NCBI GenBank assembly: GCA_021732085.1
Contig: JAKFVQ010000005.1
Coordinates: 62,001-126,000, forward strand
Source of the DNA: Candidatus Obscuribacterales bacterium
GTDB taxonomy: Bacteria; Cyanobacteriota; Vampirovibrionia; Obscuribacterales; Obscuribacteraceae
DNA: 64,000 bases
Reading direction: 5' to 3'
Below are positions 25,523-33,303 of this stretch, one piece after another. Under the pieces are notes generated by a model. That model searched no databases and had not been told where the DNA came from. It saw only the letters and a list, made by a program, of their open reading frames with translations. Position numbers and translations under genes: made by a program. Numbering within the stretch: position 1 is the stretch's first letter; every line of letters starts with the position of its first letter.

Positions 25523-26998
25523 TTAATTCGGCTCGAGTCTCGTGAAGCGGTAGAGCACGCGTGGTTTGCCGAATGATTCTTGCAGCGTTGTTCGATCAGG
25601 CTTTTTGTACACTTGATGCACGAGGAGCTGCGGAAATTTTGCTTTGTCTGCCAGCATTCCTGAAAGGATCGACCAGGCAAGCCCATGACCCATGTTTGCC
25701 GTCACTAAATTCGTTACGTCGATAAATCGGCTGCGTTCGCCCAGCTCTTTGCTAAGATGTGGATTGCTCTTTAGCCATGAAACCACATCTGACGAATTTG
25801 CAAATCCGATTCCAGTGAATGCGCTGGCTGCTTCAACTGCGAATTGCTGAATGATATCGGGTGTTACTTCGTCGCGTTTCTTGTTGTCAGGCTCATCCGC
25901 ACTGCGAGGCGGGTCTATCGGTCTTCCGAGCCTCGGTTGTCCGTGCAAGTATTGCGACATTACAAGTGGCATGTCGCGATCGGAAACAAAGGCGTACACC
26001 GTATTTGATACCGCTTCTTCCAACGTTTTTATTAGATCTACGGTTGAGTGGAAATCGACATCTGAATTGCACAAGTATAGGCTGCGAAACCATGGCTTAG
26101 CAAGATCCGCATGGTCTCTAGTTATATAAGCGATAGGAAGTCGTGCGCCCATGCTGTGTGTGACAATGTCAATGCTGGCGTCTGGATGTTTTTCCTTCAG
26201 CAAGCGATTCATGAATGCTTCAAATGATTTGTAGGACCATTCAAGGTTGGCTTCATCGACGGAGTAACGCGCTCTTCCTTCTGCTGATGGCCAGCTAAAT
26301 ACAATTGGAAGCATGCGCTTCTGATCTTCATCCTCGTAATACTGGTAATCAGAAAAAAGCATTGCTGCATCTTGCAATGATTGATTGAAAGGCTTGTAGT
26401 AGCCGTGCACATAAACGCAGATTCTATTTGGCCAGCGCTTCACTTTGTTGAAGAATTCCTCTTCATCGAAGCAGTTGACCTTCGCAACCGGTGCCTTCCA
26501 CCACAGCTCAGAGGATTGTCGCAAGCTTTCTCTATAAGCTGCACCGTTCTGCGCACTTGCCGGGCGTGTTAAGCCTTGCGGTTTCGTCAGTGTGGCAACG
26601 CCGTACTCAAGCGAGCCGTTACCCAAATCGAGGTGCCGATTTGTGGCAAAAATTGGTTCCTTTTTGCTTCCTTCATTGAGACGTGTCGTCAGAAAATAAA
26701 GTTGAAGCGATTTGTCCTTCCAGCCGGCGTTCGAGCTGGATGATGAATCGGCGGCTGTTTTTTTTGCAGCAGAATTATCTTCAGCGGTACGCTCGTCACT
26801 CTTTTGCGCGGAACTGGATTCTTCTGAGGCCTGGCTTTGGTGGCGCTTGATTCGCTGTGCATTGGCCGGGACGCCGACTGAATAATCCAAAGCTGATTGC
26901 ATATATACAGCAGCTATGGAGATGACCATAAAAACAGCAAAGCGCCGATTTGCGCGGCGCCAATAATGCTGATATGAATGTAGTCTCGATCCTTTCAC
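25523..26998 (-). CDS. Exported alpha/beta hydrolase, DUF900-like, copy 2
   Basis: Paralogue of the hydrolase at 22845-24233, about 491 residues from a GTG start. An N-terminal helix (FAVFMVISIAAVYMQSAL) predicts export or anchoring, then a Ser/Lys-rich linker. Family motifs are LYFLTTRLNEGSKKEPIF, VYVHGYYKPFNQSLQDAA, FSWPSAEGRARYSVDEANLE and the nucleophile elbow VTHSMGARL. Both copies share the phrase SRFIDVTNLVT near the C-terminus. The two genes point the same way about 1.3 kb apart with unrelated small plus-strand genes between them, so the duplication was not a simple recent tandem. Substrate unknown. Confidence 0.9.
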   Translation of the reverse strand: MKGSRLHSYQHYWRRANRRFAVFMVISIAAVYMQSALDYSVGVPANAQRIKRHQSQASEESSSAQKSDERTAEDNSAAKKTAADSSSSSNAGWKDKSLQLYFLTTRLNEGSKKEPIFATNRHLDLGNGSLEYGVATLTKPQGLTRPASAQNGAAYRESLRQSSELWWKAPVAKVNCFDEEEFFNKVKRWPNRICVYVHGYYKPFNQSLQDAAMLFSDYQYYEDEDQKRMLPIVFSWPSAEGRARYSVDEANLEWSYKSFEAFMNRLLKEKHPDASIDIVTHSMGARLPIAYITRDHADLAKPWFRSLYLCNSDVDFHSTVDLIKTLEEAVSNTVYAFVSDRDMPLVMSQYLHGQPRLGRPIDPPRSADEPDNKKRDEVTPDIIQQFAVEAASAFTGIGFANSSDVVSWLKSNPHLSKELGERSRFIDVTNLVTANMGHGLAWSILSGMLADKAKFPQLLVHQVYKKPDRTTLQESFGKPRVLYRFTRLEPN

Positions 26999-27022
26999 GG
27001 ATCCAATACGTCCTGCGTCCGC

Positions 27023-27643
27023 TTATTCTTCGCGGTGTTGGAGAAGGTTAGGAGAAACTCCAACATGACGCTTTACCGAACCCAGTACTCTTTGGCCGTT
27101 GCGGACGATGTTTTGAGCGTCTGCAAGCGTTCTACCAAGTGTGTTGAGGTCTGTGTCGATGCGGGTTAAAACCTGCTCAGCATAGTGATCGGCGCCGTCG
27201 CGAACTCTTGTAGCGTCTTCTTCTGCTTCGATACGAAGTTTGTCAGCTTCGGCGAGCGCTTCACGACGCATTTGCTCAACTTCTTGAACTACTTGCTTGC
27301 GGATGCGATCGACTTCTGATTGTACAGCTTTGAGCAGTTCAGATTCCTGAACCATATTTTCTGCCTGACGGCGAGCTGTTGAAATGATTTGTTCGGCGCG
27401 ACGCTGTGACTCGGCGATGATGTCATCGCGTTGCTGCAGCACTTCTGTAGCTTCACGCAACTCTTCCGGTAGGCGAGCGCGAGCTTTGTCGAGCACCTCC
27501 AGGAATTGGTCGGCGTTGATTGCTTTGAACTTCCAAACGCCGGAAGCATCTTCTATTAAGTGCTCGAGAAGATCGAGATGCTTATAGATGGATGTTTGCT
27601 TGTATGCTGCTGTATTCGGACTGATTGCCACTGTTGTTGTCAT
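27023..27643 (-). CDS. DivIVA-like coiled-coil protein next to coaD
   Basis: A 206-residue cytoplasmic protein. After ~65 residues comes a long coiled coil (LQQRDDIIAESQRRAEQIIS ... EVEQMRREALAEADKLRIEA) like those in DivIVA and in ATP-synthase b-type stalks, with no membrane segment, which favours the DivIVA-like assignment. Its start lies three bases after the coaD stop, so the two form an operon. I infer a role in cell division or envelope organisation, as proposed for the cyanobacterial DivIVA-like proteins, but the sequence alone does not show it. Confidence 0.75.
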   Translation of the reverse strand: MTTTVAISPNTAAYKQTSIYKHLDLLEHLIEDASGVWKFKAINADQFLEVLDKARARLPEELREATEVLQQRDDIIAESQRRAEQIISTARRQAENMVQESELLKAVQSEVDRIRKQVVQEVEQMRREALAEADKLRIEAEEDATRVRDGADHYAEQVLTRIDTDLNTLGRTLADAQNIVRNGQRVLGSVKRHVGVSPNLLQHREE

Positions 27644-27646
27644 TTT

Positions 27647-28141
27647 TCAGCGCCCCTGCTGAAGATTGATGTAATGTTCCTTCAGGTACAAATTGACCGC
27701 TGGTGGTAGGAACTGCGAAACGTCTCCGCCTAGTTTAACTATTTCCTTGACGGTTGACGAGCTTATAAAAGAATACTCGGCTTTTGTCATGAGAAAAATA
27801 GTTTCTAGTTCAGGAAGCAGTTGCTTGTTGGTTTGAGCCATGCTCAATTCCGCCTCGTAGTCGGACACAGCTCGCAATCCTCGAATGATTACTGAAATCT
27901 GTTTATTCTTCGCAAAGTCTACGGTCAGACCTTGAAAGGTGTCGACTGTCACTCCTGGTATATCCGCTATTACTCTCGATATAAGCTCAGCGCGTACATC
28001 AATTGGAAGGAGAGGATTTTTTCCAGGATTTGCTACCACTGCCATGATGACTTCGTCAAAGAGCTTGCTCGCTCTGTTGATTATGTCCAGATGTCCTAGA
28101 GTTATCGGATCGAATGATCCCGGATATACAGCTCGAACCAA
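27647..28141 (-). CDS. coaD: Phosphopantetheine adenylyltransferase
   Basis: Catalyses the fourth step of coenzyme A synthesis: 4'-phosphopantetheine + ATP to dephospho-CoA + PPi, in the cytoplasm. The 164-residue length is typical. The nucleotidyltransferase signature YPGSFDPITLGHLDII carries the T-x-G-H motif, and the C-terminal ISSSTVKEIV motif is also present. The start codon is a TTG (MVRAVYPG); no in-frame ATG lies nearby upstream. It is followed three bases later by the DivIVA-like gene. Confidence 0.97.
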   Translation of the reverse strand: MVRAVYPGSFDPITLGHLDIINRASKLFDEVIMAVVANPGKNPLLPIDVRAELISRVIADIPGVTVDTFQGLTVDFAKNKQISVIIRGLRAVSDYEAELSMAQTNKQLLPELETIFLMTKAEYSFISSSTVKEIVKLGGDVSQFLPPAVNLYLKEHYINLQQGR

Positions 28142-28555
28142 AGTCCTAACCTTCCGAAAAGCAATTTGCGATCGTTGATATTACTCTGAACCTCCAGATT
28201 CGCCAAGGCGATACTCTTTGTCTTGTCAACCGACATACTAACACAAGCATTCTTGATTTCCGCCGCTTTGCAACCTTGCTATTCTTTAATGCATGGTGGG
28301 GTTCCCATAAGTCACCAACTGGCTTACAGCATTATCTGAGGATAATTAAGTTCTGTATTGAAAGCCCTGTCGAGCTACTCGAATTCGGGCAGTTCTAAGC
28401 GGATTTCGGAAACGGCGTAAATATGAGAACCCTCACATAAAGCTTTGCGCCCCAGTTGTTCTGCTGATCTGCGTTGGGACTGAATGCATTTTTACGTATG
28501 TCATCTGTTCGCTTCTCGTGTTATATGAAGAATATCCTCCTCTACAGTTTTGCCC
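28142..28555. other. 414-bp divergent promoter region
   Basis: No gene seen. It separates coaD (minus) from the exported protein at 28556 (plus), so it should hold both promoters. I could not identify convincing -35/-10 pairs or operators. Confidence 0.5.
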
Positions 28556-29272
28556 ATGAAGCGTTTTTCGCTAGCTACTGCGACTCTTGTGCCTGCTTTG
28601 GGTGTGCTTATTCTGGCGCCTGCTGTTTTTGCCGCGTCCATGTATGACCAGAAGAAAGCTGCCATGGACACGGCTTACGCTATCGAAAACACGAGAAAGT
28701 CGTATGAAGCGGAGAGCCTGGCTGCTGCTGAATATATTGAGCGCACAGAGATCTGGCATCAGCAAGCGCGCCAGGCTGCAGAGTCTGCGTGCCGTTTGCA
28801 GCCTCTCCTGTTCAACACAGCAAATAGACAAATAGCTTCATCGGATTTCGGAAACTGGGGGCGCGTAGAACGGATTAATGAGCCAAGCCGCGAGCACATT
28901 CCGCGAGCTCCGCGTTCCAATTCATTTGTTGGAAGTTCCGATTCTATTCTTGACGGTTCTTCAGTTTCCGATGCGGAGCAAGAATCTACCGTACTTCATG
29001 GAAATGTGACGGAGATTCGCGTTGAGCCTCGCCGGCCGAAGCCGTCGGTTGTTTCATTGATGCATGCCACTGAGAATAGATTGATCGATTTGCATGACCA
29101 TGGACGAATCGGTTCTTTCGATATGGATAAATTTAGCGAGAGGCTTCTCGGGATCAAAAAGAACTATTCCGTTATGATTTCGTCTCGAGCTATCCTTTCA
29201 CCGCGGCAAGAGGGAATTCTGCGCAGTGAAATGAATGGACTCGATAAAGATATTTCTGATCGAGCTAACTGA
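28556..29272 (+). CDS. Exported hypothetical protein
   Basis: 238 residues from the ATG at 28556, two codons after a TTG that also opens the frame. A classical signal peptide (MKRFSLATATLVPALGVLIL, cleavage near VFA-AS) predicts export. The mature part starts with a helical segment (TAYAIENTRKSYEAESLAAA), then a Ser/Pro-rich linker and a C-terminal helical part. No family recognised and no catalytic motif seen. Confidence 0.78.
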   Translation: MKRFSLATATLVPALGVLILAPAVFAASMYDQKKAAMDTAYAIENTRKSYEAESLAAAEYIERTEIWHQQARQAAESACRLQPLLFNTANRQIASSDFGNWGRVERINEPSREHIPRAPRSNSFVGSSDSILDGSSVSDAEQESTVLHGNVTEIRVEPRRPKPSVVSLMHATENRLIDLHDHGRIGSFDMDKFSERLLGIKKNYSVMISSRAILSPRQEGILRSEMNGLDKDISDRAN

Positions 29273-29502
29273 CTATCTCTTCTCGATTTAGTAAAACCTG
29301 CTTAGCTGGTGAGAAGTGGTCCATTGAAATTTGGACGATTTTCTCACCATGACAATCACCCTTGAAACCAGCAAAAGAGTCCGAAAAGCTTGATGAAACG
29401 CTTATCTAAGCAAAAGTAATGAATCAGAATTGATGCACCTTTTTCCTCACCATGACAACGGGTTGGATAAGTGCACGTTCTTAAGCCTTGCTTGGCCCAA
29501 TA

Positions 29503-29694
29503 TTACTCTCTGCTGGAAGGGGCGGTTTGCTTTAGTCCGGGCGGTGCTTTCTCTTGTGTCTCCGGCGAAACTTCTAGCGTGCTTTTGGTCCACACAATGA
29601 ATAAGGCAAAGACGACGAAGATAATAATCCATCCCCAAATAGTTGAAGCTATAGTCTCGAAGATTGACTGTTTTGGCTCATAATGATTTTCCAT
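29503..29694 (-). CDS. Small single-span membrane protein
   Basis: A 63-residue protein from the ATG at 29694 (AAGG eight bases upstream). It has a 24-residue hydrophobic helix (IWGWIIIFVVFALFIVWTK) and a polar, Pro-rich tail. Function unknown. A longer frame reaches 29742 but adds only an unlikely Cys-containing leader. Confidence 0.62.
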   Translation of the reverse strand: MENHYEPKQSIFETIASTIWGWIIIFVVFALFIVWTKSTLEVSPETQEKAPPGLKQTAPSSRE

Positions 29695-29863
29695 GACAGA
29701 CGCCTTATCAACACAGAAATCGGCAAGTTGCACTCTATGCACTCGCTTATCCTCTTGCAGTTTTCCAAATAGGCGTAGATGAGAGCAATTAGTTTCTGCA
29801 AAGGACGGCTTTCGTCCTAGAATTTATCTTCGGGACTATCCTCGAAGCCAAAGAGCTTTGGGA

Positions 29864-31693
29864 TCAATTGTTTTCGAACGTGGAGACTGCTTCCAGGAAC
29901 TCGTCTCCGTAGTCGCGAAGTTTGATGTCTCCGACGCCCGAAATGCGACGCATCTCCAAAAGGCTTGCGGGCTTGATGCGCGCCATTTCTTTGAGCGTAG
30001 CGTCGCTGAAAATAACGTATGGTGGCACTCTTTTATCTGAAGCGATACGCTTGCGCAGAGCGCGAAGTACTTCAAATAGATTCATATCGGTTGTTGGCTC
30101 TGCTGCCTTTGCAGCACTGCCCCTGCCACTTCTCTTCTTTTCCACAGGAAGTAAGAGTCGAACTTCGCGCAAATCTTTGAGGACCTCGGCTGACTCTCGA
30201 GTAAGCTTTAGGATTGGATAAGTCTGTCCGCCAAATCCCTGGACTTCCTCCTGTGCCAAAGCATTTTGTCCGATCAATTGGTAAATCCAATCTCGCAAAT
30301 TGTCCTCTGATTGGTCCTTCAATATTCCAAAGGTGCTCAACGCCTCATGATTGGAGCGCTTAACCTGCTCTGAAGTCAGCCCTCTTAGTACAGTGACTAC
30401 GTGTTTAATTCCGAACCTTTGATTCACTCTGTAAACGCATGAGATGATTTTTTTTGCCACCGTCGAGGAATCCTCCAGAACGCTGGTTTCGCCCAAGCAC
30501 AAATCGCATGCGCTGCAACTCGAAAATCCCGGCTCCTGGCCAAAATAGCGTACCAGGGTGTAGTGACGACATGCTGCTGAGCGGCAATAACGGTCCATCT
30601 CTCTGAGGTGGTCCATCGAAGATTCTATGAAATCGGAGCCGTCTTCTAATTCTTTTGCTGATTTCTCGATGATGGATTTCCATGTGAAAAAATCTGCTCC
30701 GGAATGAAAGAGCACGCACTCGGCGTCCAGTCCGTCTCGTCCGGCTCGCCCCGTTTCTTGTTGATAATGCTCTAAAGACTTCGGCATGCCGGTGTGCATA
30801 ACGTAGCGAACATTGGAACGATCGATTCCCATTCCAAATGCTACTGTGGCTACGATGACATTGCATTTCTCTTCAAGGAACGCATCTTGTGCTTTGCCAC
30901 GCTGCTCATTGGATAAGCCGGCATGATAAGGCAGCGCGCTTATTCCACGTGCGGTCAATTTTTTTGTCAATTCATCGACATCAGCGCGGCGGATGCAATA
31001 TATAATGCCGCCCTCGTTGGGATAGCGTGCGATAACGTCGAGAACTTGTTTGAGGAGTTCGCGACGTGGCGTAACTCTGTATGTCAGATTAGGCCGGTCA
31101 AAGTCGCCAACTAGAATTTCAGCATCTTTCAGGTTTAGCTGCTTGATGATGTCTTCTCGAACCTGTTCAGTTGCCGTTGCTGTATACGCGTGAATCGAGC
31201 AGGCAGGGAAGAGTTCTTTTAGCCTGCTGAGTTGCCTGTATTCCGGGCGAAAGTCATGACCCCAATGGCTTATGCAGTGCGCTTCATCAATGGCGAATGT
31301 GCGAACATCAACTTGCTTCAAAAGCTCGCAGAAGTCTGGTTGGCTTATCCGCTCAGGTGATACGAAAAGCAGATTGATGCGACCTTCTTTTAGGTCGCTG
31401 AGCAAAGTCCGACGCTCGTCGGCCGTTTGTGAGCTATCCAATTGGGAAGCTGCTACTCCACAGGCACGCAATCCATCGACCTGATCTTTCATTAACGAGA
31501 TTAATGGAGAAATTACAACGGTGGTTCCGCCCAAGTAGACAGCTGGGGCTTGATAACATAGCGATTTGCCACCGCCGGTGGGAAGCACCACGAGCGAATT
31601 TCGGCGCTCAACGACCGCCGTGATTGCCGGAACTTGGAGTGGACGAAGACTTTCTATTCCCCAGTGGTGACGAATTACATCTTGAAGCTGCAT
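29864..31693 (-). CDS. recQ: ATP-dependent DNA helicase RecQ
   Basis: Unwinds DNA 3'-5' in recombination and fork repair. The full RecQ architecture is present in 609 residues: helicase motifs LPTGGGKSLCYQ (I), DEAHCISHWGHDFRPEY (II), IIYCIRRADVDEL and QETGRAGRDG (VI); then the zinc-binding RQC cysteines (CRSAACRHY, CSACDLC) and winged helix; then an HRDC domain (LFEVLRALRKRIA). The ATG at 31693 is chosen over an in-frame TTG at 31705; neither has a strong Shine-Dalgarno. The gene stands alone. Confidence 0.97.
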   Translation of the reverse strand: MQLQDVIRHHWGIESLRPLQVPAITAVVERRNSLVVLPTGGGKSLCYQAPAVYLGGTTVVISPLISLMKDQVDGLRACGVAASQLDSSQTADERRTLLSDLKEGRINLLFVSPERISQPDFCELLKQVDVRTFAIDEAHCISHWGHDFRPEYRQLSRLKELFPACSIHAYTATATEQVREDIIKQLNLKDAEILVGDFDRPNLTYRVTPRRELLKQVLDVIARYPNEGGIIYCIRRADVDELTKKLTARGISALPYHAGLSNEQRGKAQDAFLEEKCNVIVATVAFGMGIDRSNVRYVMHTGMPKSLEHYQQETGRAGRDGLDAECVLFHSGADFFTWKSIIEKSAKELEDGSDFIESSMDHLREMDRYCRSAACRHYTLVRYFGQEPGFSSCSACDLCLGETSVLEDSSTVAKKIISCVYRVNQRFGIKHVVTVLRGLTSEQVKRSNHEALSTFGILKDQSEDNLRDWIYQLIGQNALAQEEVQGFGGQTYPILKLTRESAEVLKDLREVRLLLPVEKKRSGRGSAAKAAEPTTDMNLFEVLRALRKRIASDKRVPPYVIFSDATLKEMARIKPASLLEMRRISGVGDIKLRDYGDEFLEAVSTFENN

Positions 31694-31807
31694 TTGTTTT
31701 CTCAATATCCATCAGGCTGATGATAATGCAAACTCAAGTCGTTAACTAGAATCTGAGTCGTAATTTCACCCATTTAGCTTGTGTAGATTTTGTCAGGTTT
31801 AATTTTG

Positions 31808-32629
31808 TTAGTGCAGTATGCTTGCTGGATATGCCAGACGTTGATAAACGCTGCTATTTGGCAAATCGTCAATCATCTCTTCAATTGTTAATCGTTTTTG
31901 CAGTGCCAGCGCTCGAGTGCGCAAAGCATATGCATTATCTTCGTCACCGGATGCTTGCAGAAAATTTGCATAATCCATCAGGCAGCGCGTGCGCCTGTTC
32001 TCAATTCCCCGACCACTGTCGAAGATTTTGATAGCTTGCTCGTAATTCTCTTTTGCTCTTTCAGTTTCTCCGAGTGCTTCCTTAATCCGCGCCAGCAACC
32101 AAAAGAACTCCTCTGCCGGACCAATGGTTGCCGAATCAACGATTGGAAGAACACGGGCGATCAGGGCTTCGGCATCCTTGTAATTTCCAAGCTTCATTTC
32201 GACTACGGCGGTCATGCGAATGGTCTCTATCTGCCAGCAATCGGAACCGAGCAATGCCACTTTCATTATGTCAAGCAATCGATAACTGACCTTTTGCGCA
32301 TCTTTAAAACGCTCTATTGCAATGTACAGACGAGCTAGATGATCCAGCACAGGAATAAGCAACGGATGCGATGAGTAAAACTGCTGCTCGATGAGCGATA
32401 TGGCGCGCAAAAAATGATTCTCAGCTTCTGGGTACAGGTGATCGCAGAAGTATATATTGCCCAGTTCAGCATGAATCTCGGCTTGCTCCTTTCTCTCTAC
32501 CGAGCCTTGGCCTGAAAGCGCAAGACTCAAGGCATCTTCTGCCTTCTTAGTCGCTTGTCCGTAATCCTTTTGATGTCTCAGTATTGCCGCATCAGACAAT
32601 AATTCGTGTATTCGGTGTATCGTCTCCAT
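31808..32629 (-). CDS. TPR-repeat protein
   Basis: A 273-residue soluble protein made of tetratricopeptide-like helices: YGQATKKAEDALSLAL, AEIHAELGNIYFCDHLYPEA, HLARLYIAIERFKDAQ, ARIKEALGETERAKENYEQA. No signal peptide. It resembles the TPR tails of the window's Ser/Thr kinases but has no kinase domain. Probably a protein-binding scaffold; partner unknown. The Shine-Dalgarno is weak. Confidence 0.85.
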   Translation of the reverse strand: METIHRIHELLSDAAILRHQKDYGQATKKAEDALSLALSGQGSVERKEQAEIHAELGNIYFCDHLYPEAENHFLRAISLIEQQFYSSHPLLIPVLDHLARLYIAIERFKDAQKVSYRLLDIMKVALLGSDCWQIETIRMTAVVEMKLGNYKDAEALIARVLPIVDSATIGPAEEFFWLLARIKEALGETERAKENYEQAIKIFDSGRGIENRRTRCLMDYANFLQASGDEDNAYALRTRALALQKRLTIEEMIDDLPNSSVYQRLAYPASILH

Positions 32630-33044
32630 ATTTTAACCACCTGTGGTGCTGTACTGTCATATATTGATAATAACCGCACAGCACCGTCTACGTCCGTCGT
32701 AAATGAAAGGAGCCGCTTGCGCGGCTCCTTTTGGGTTGAATCAGGTAGTGCCGAGGAAAAATTCGTTGTTCAATTAAAGTGCTTCCATGCTCCGACCTCT
32801 GAACAACAAATGCAAATATCCGAATGCCATTTCTTCTGGACAATTTACTTTCTATTTTGGGAAACTGTGTGGAATCATACACTTGTTCGCTGGGAGGTCC
32901 CTCCCTTAGCCAACTTGGAGCCAACTTGGCTAAGAATTCTTGCCAACTTGCAGCTAACTTCAACTGAGATATTCAGTCATTTGACAGATTTCGATTCTTT
33001 TAGGTCGTACCTTAATGATGATACTATATGCGGTGCTGCCGTTC
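32630..33044. other. 415-bp gap with a terminator and short repeats
   Basis: Holds the hairpin at 32706-32731 and a cluster of four GCCAACTTG-like nonamers near 32908-32960, part of which forms the inverted repeat CTTAGCCAA...TTGGCTAAG. No coding frame is convincing. Confidence 0.55.
32706..32734. terminator. Strong symmetrical terminator hairpin
   Basis: Arms AAAGGAGCCGC and GCGGCTCCTTT form a perfect 11-bp stem with a four-base loop. The A/T ends give a T-run on either strand, so it can stop transcription both ways. It lies about 310 bases past the minus-strand gene at 33045 and just upstream of the TPR gene. Confidence 0.8.
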
Positions 33045-33242
33045 TTAGCGGTCGGAATTGCTTCCGCGATTGCCACCTCTGGTGAAAAATAAAGTTGCGA
33101 GCACACCGGATGCGAATCCGAGGGCTGTTCCTACGACTAAGCCGGCGTCTAACCCCATAATCAAGTGCTCTCCGGCCGTCCCATCGTGGGCCAATGCCGG
33201 TGCAGCGATAAGCGCGAACACCAGAGCGATCAATAATTGCAT
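33045..33242 (-). CDS. Small exported/membrane protein
   Basis: 65 residues starting MQLLIALVFALIAAPALAHD with GGAG seven bases before the ATG. A cleavable signal (after ALA) is followed by a Gly/Ala-rich hydrophobic helix (LVVGTALGFASGVLATLFF) and a basic tail. It follows the PhoR-like kinase by 61 bp on the same strand and may be cotranscribed. Function unknown. Confidence 0.68.
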   Translation of the reverse strand: MQLLIALVFALIAAPALAHDGTAGEHLIMGLDAGLVVGTALGFASGVLATLFFTRGGNRGSNSDR

Positions 33243-33303
33243 GATATTCTCCATTCTGTGGGAAACTTCGTTCTGCCTTGTGAAATAGCCATCCAATTCC
33301 GAA

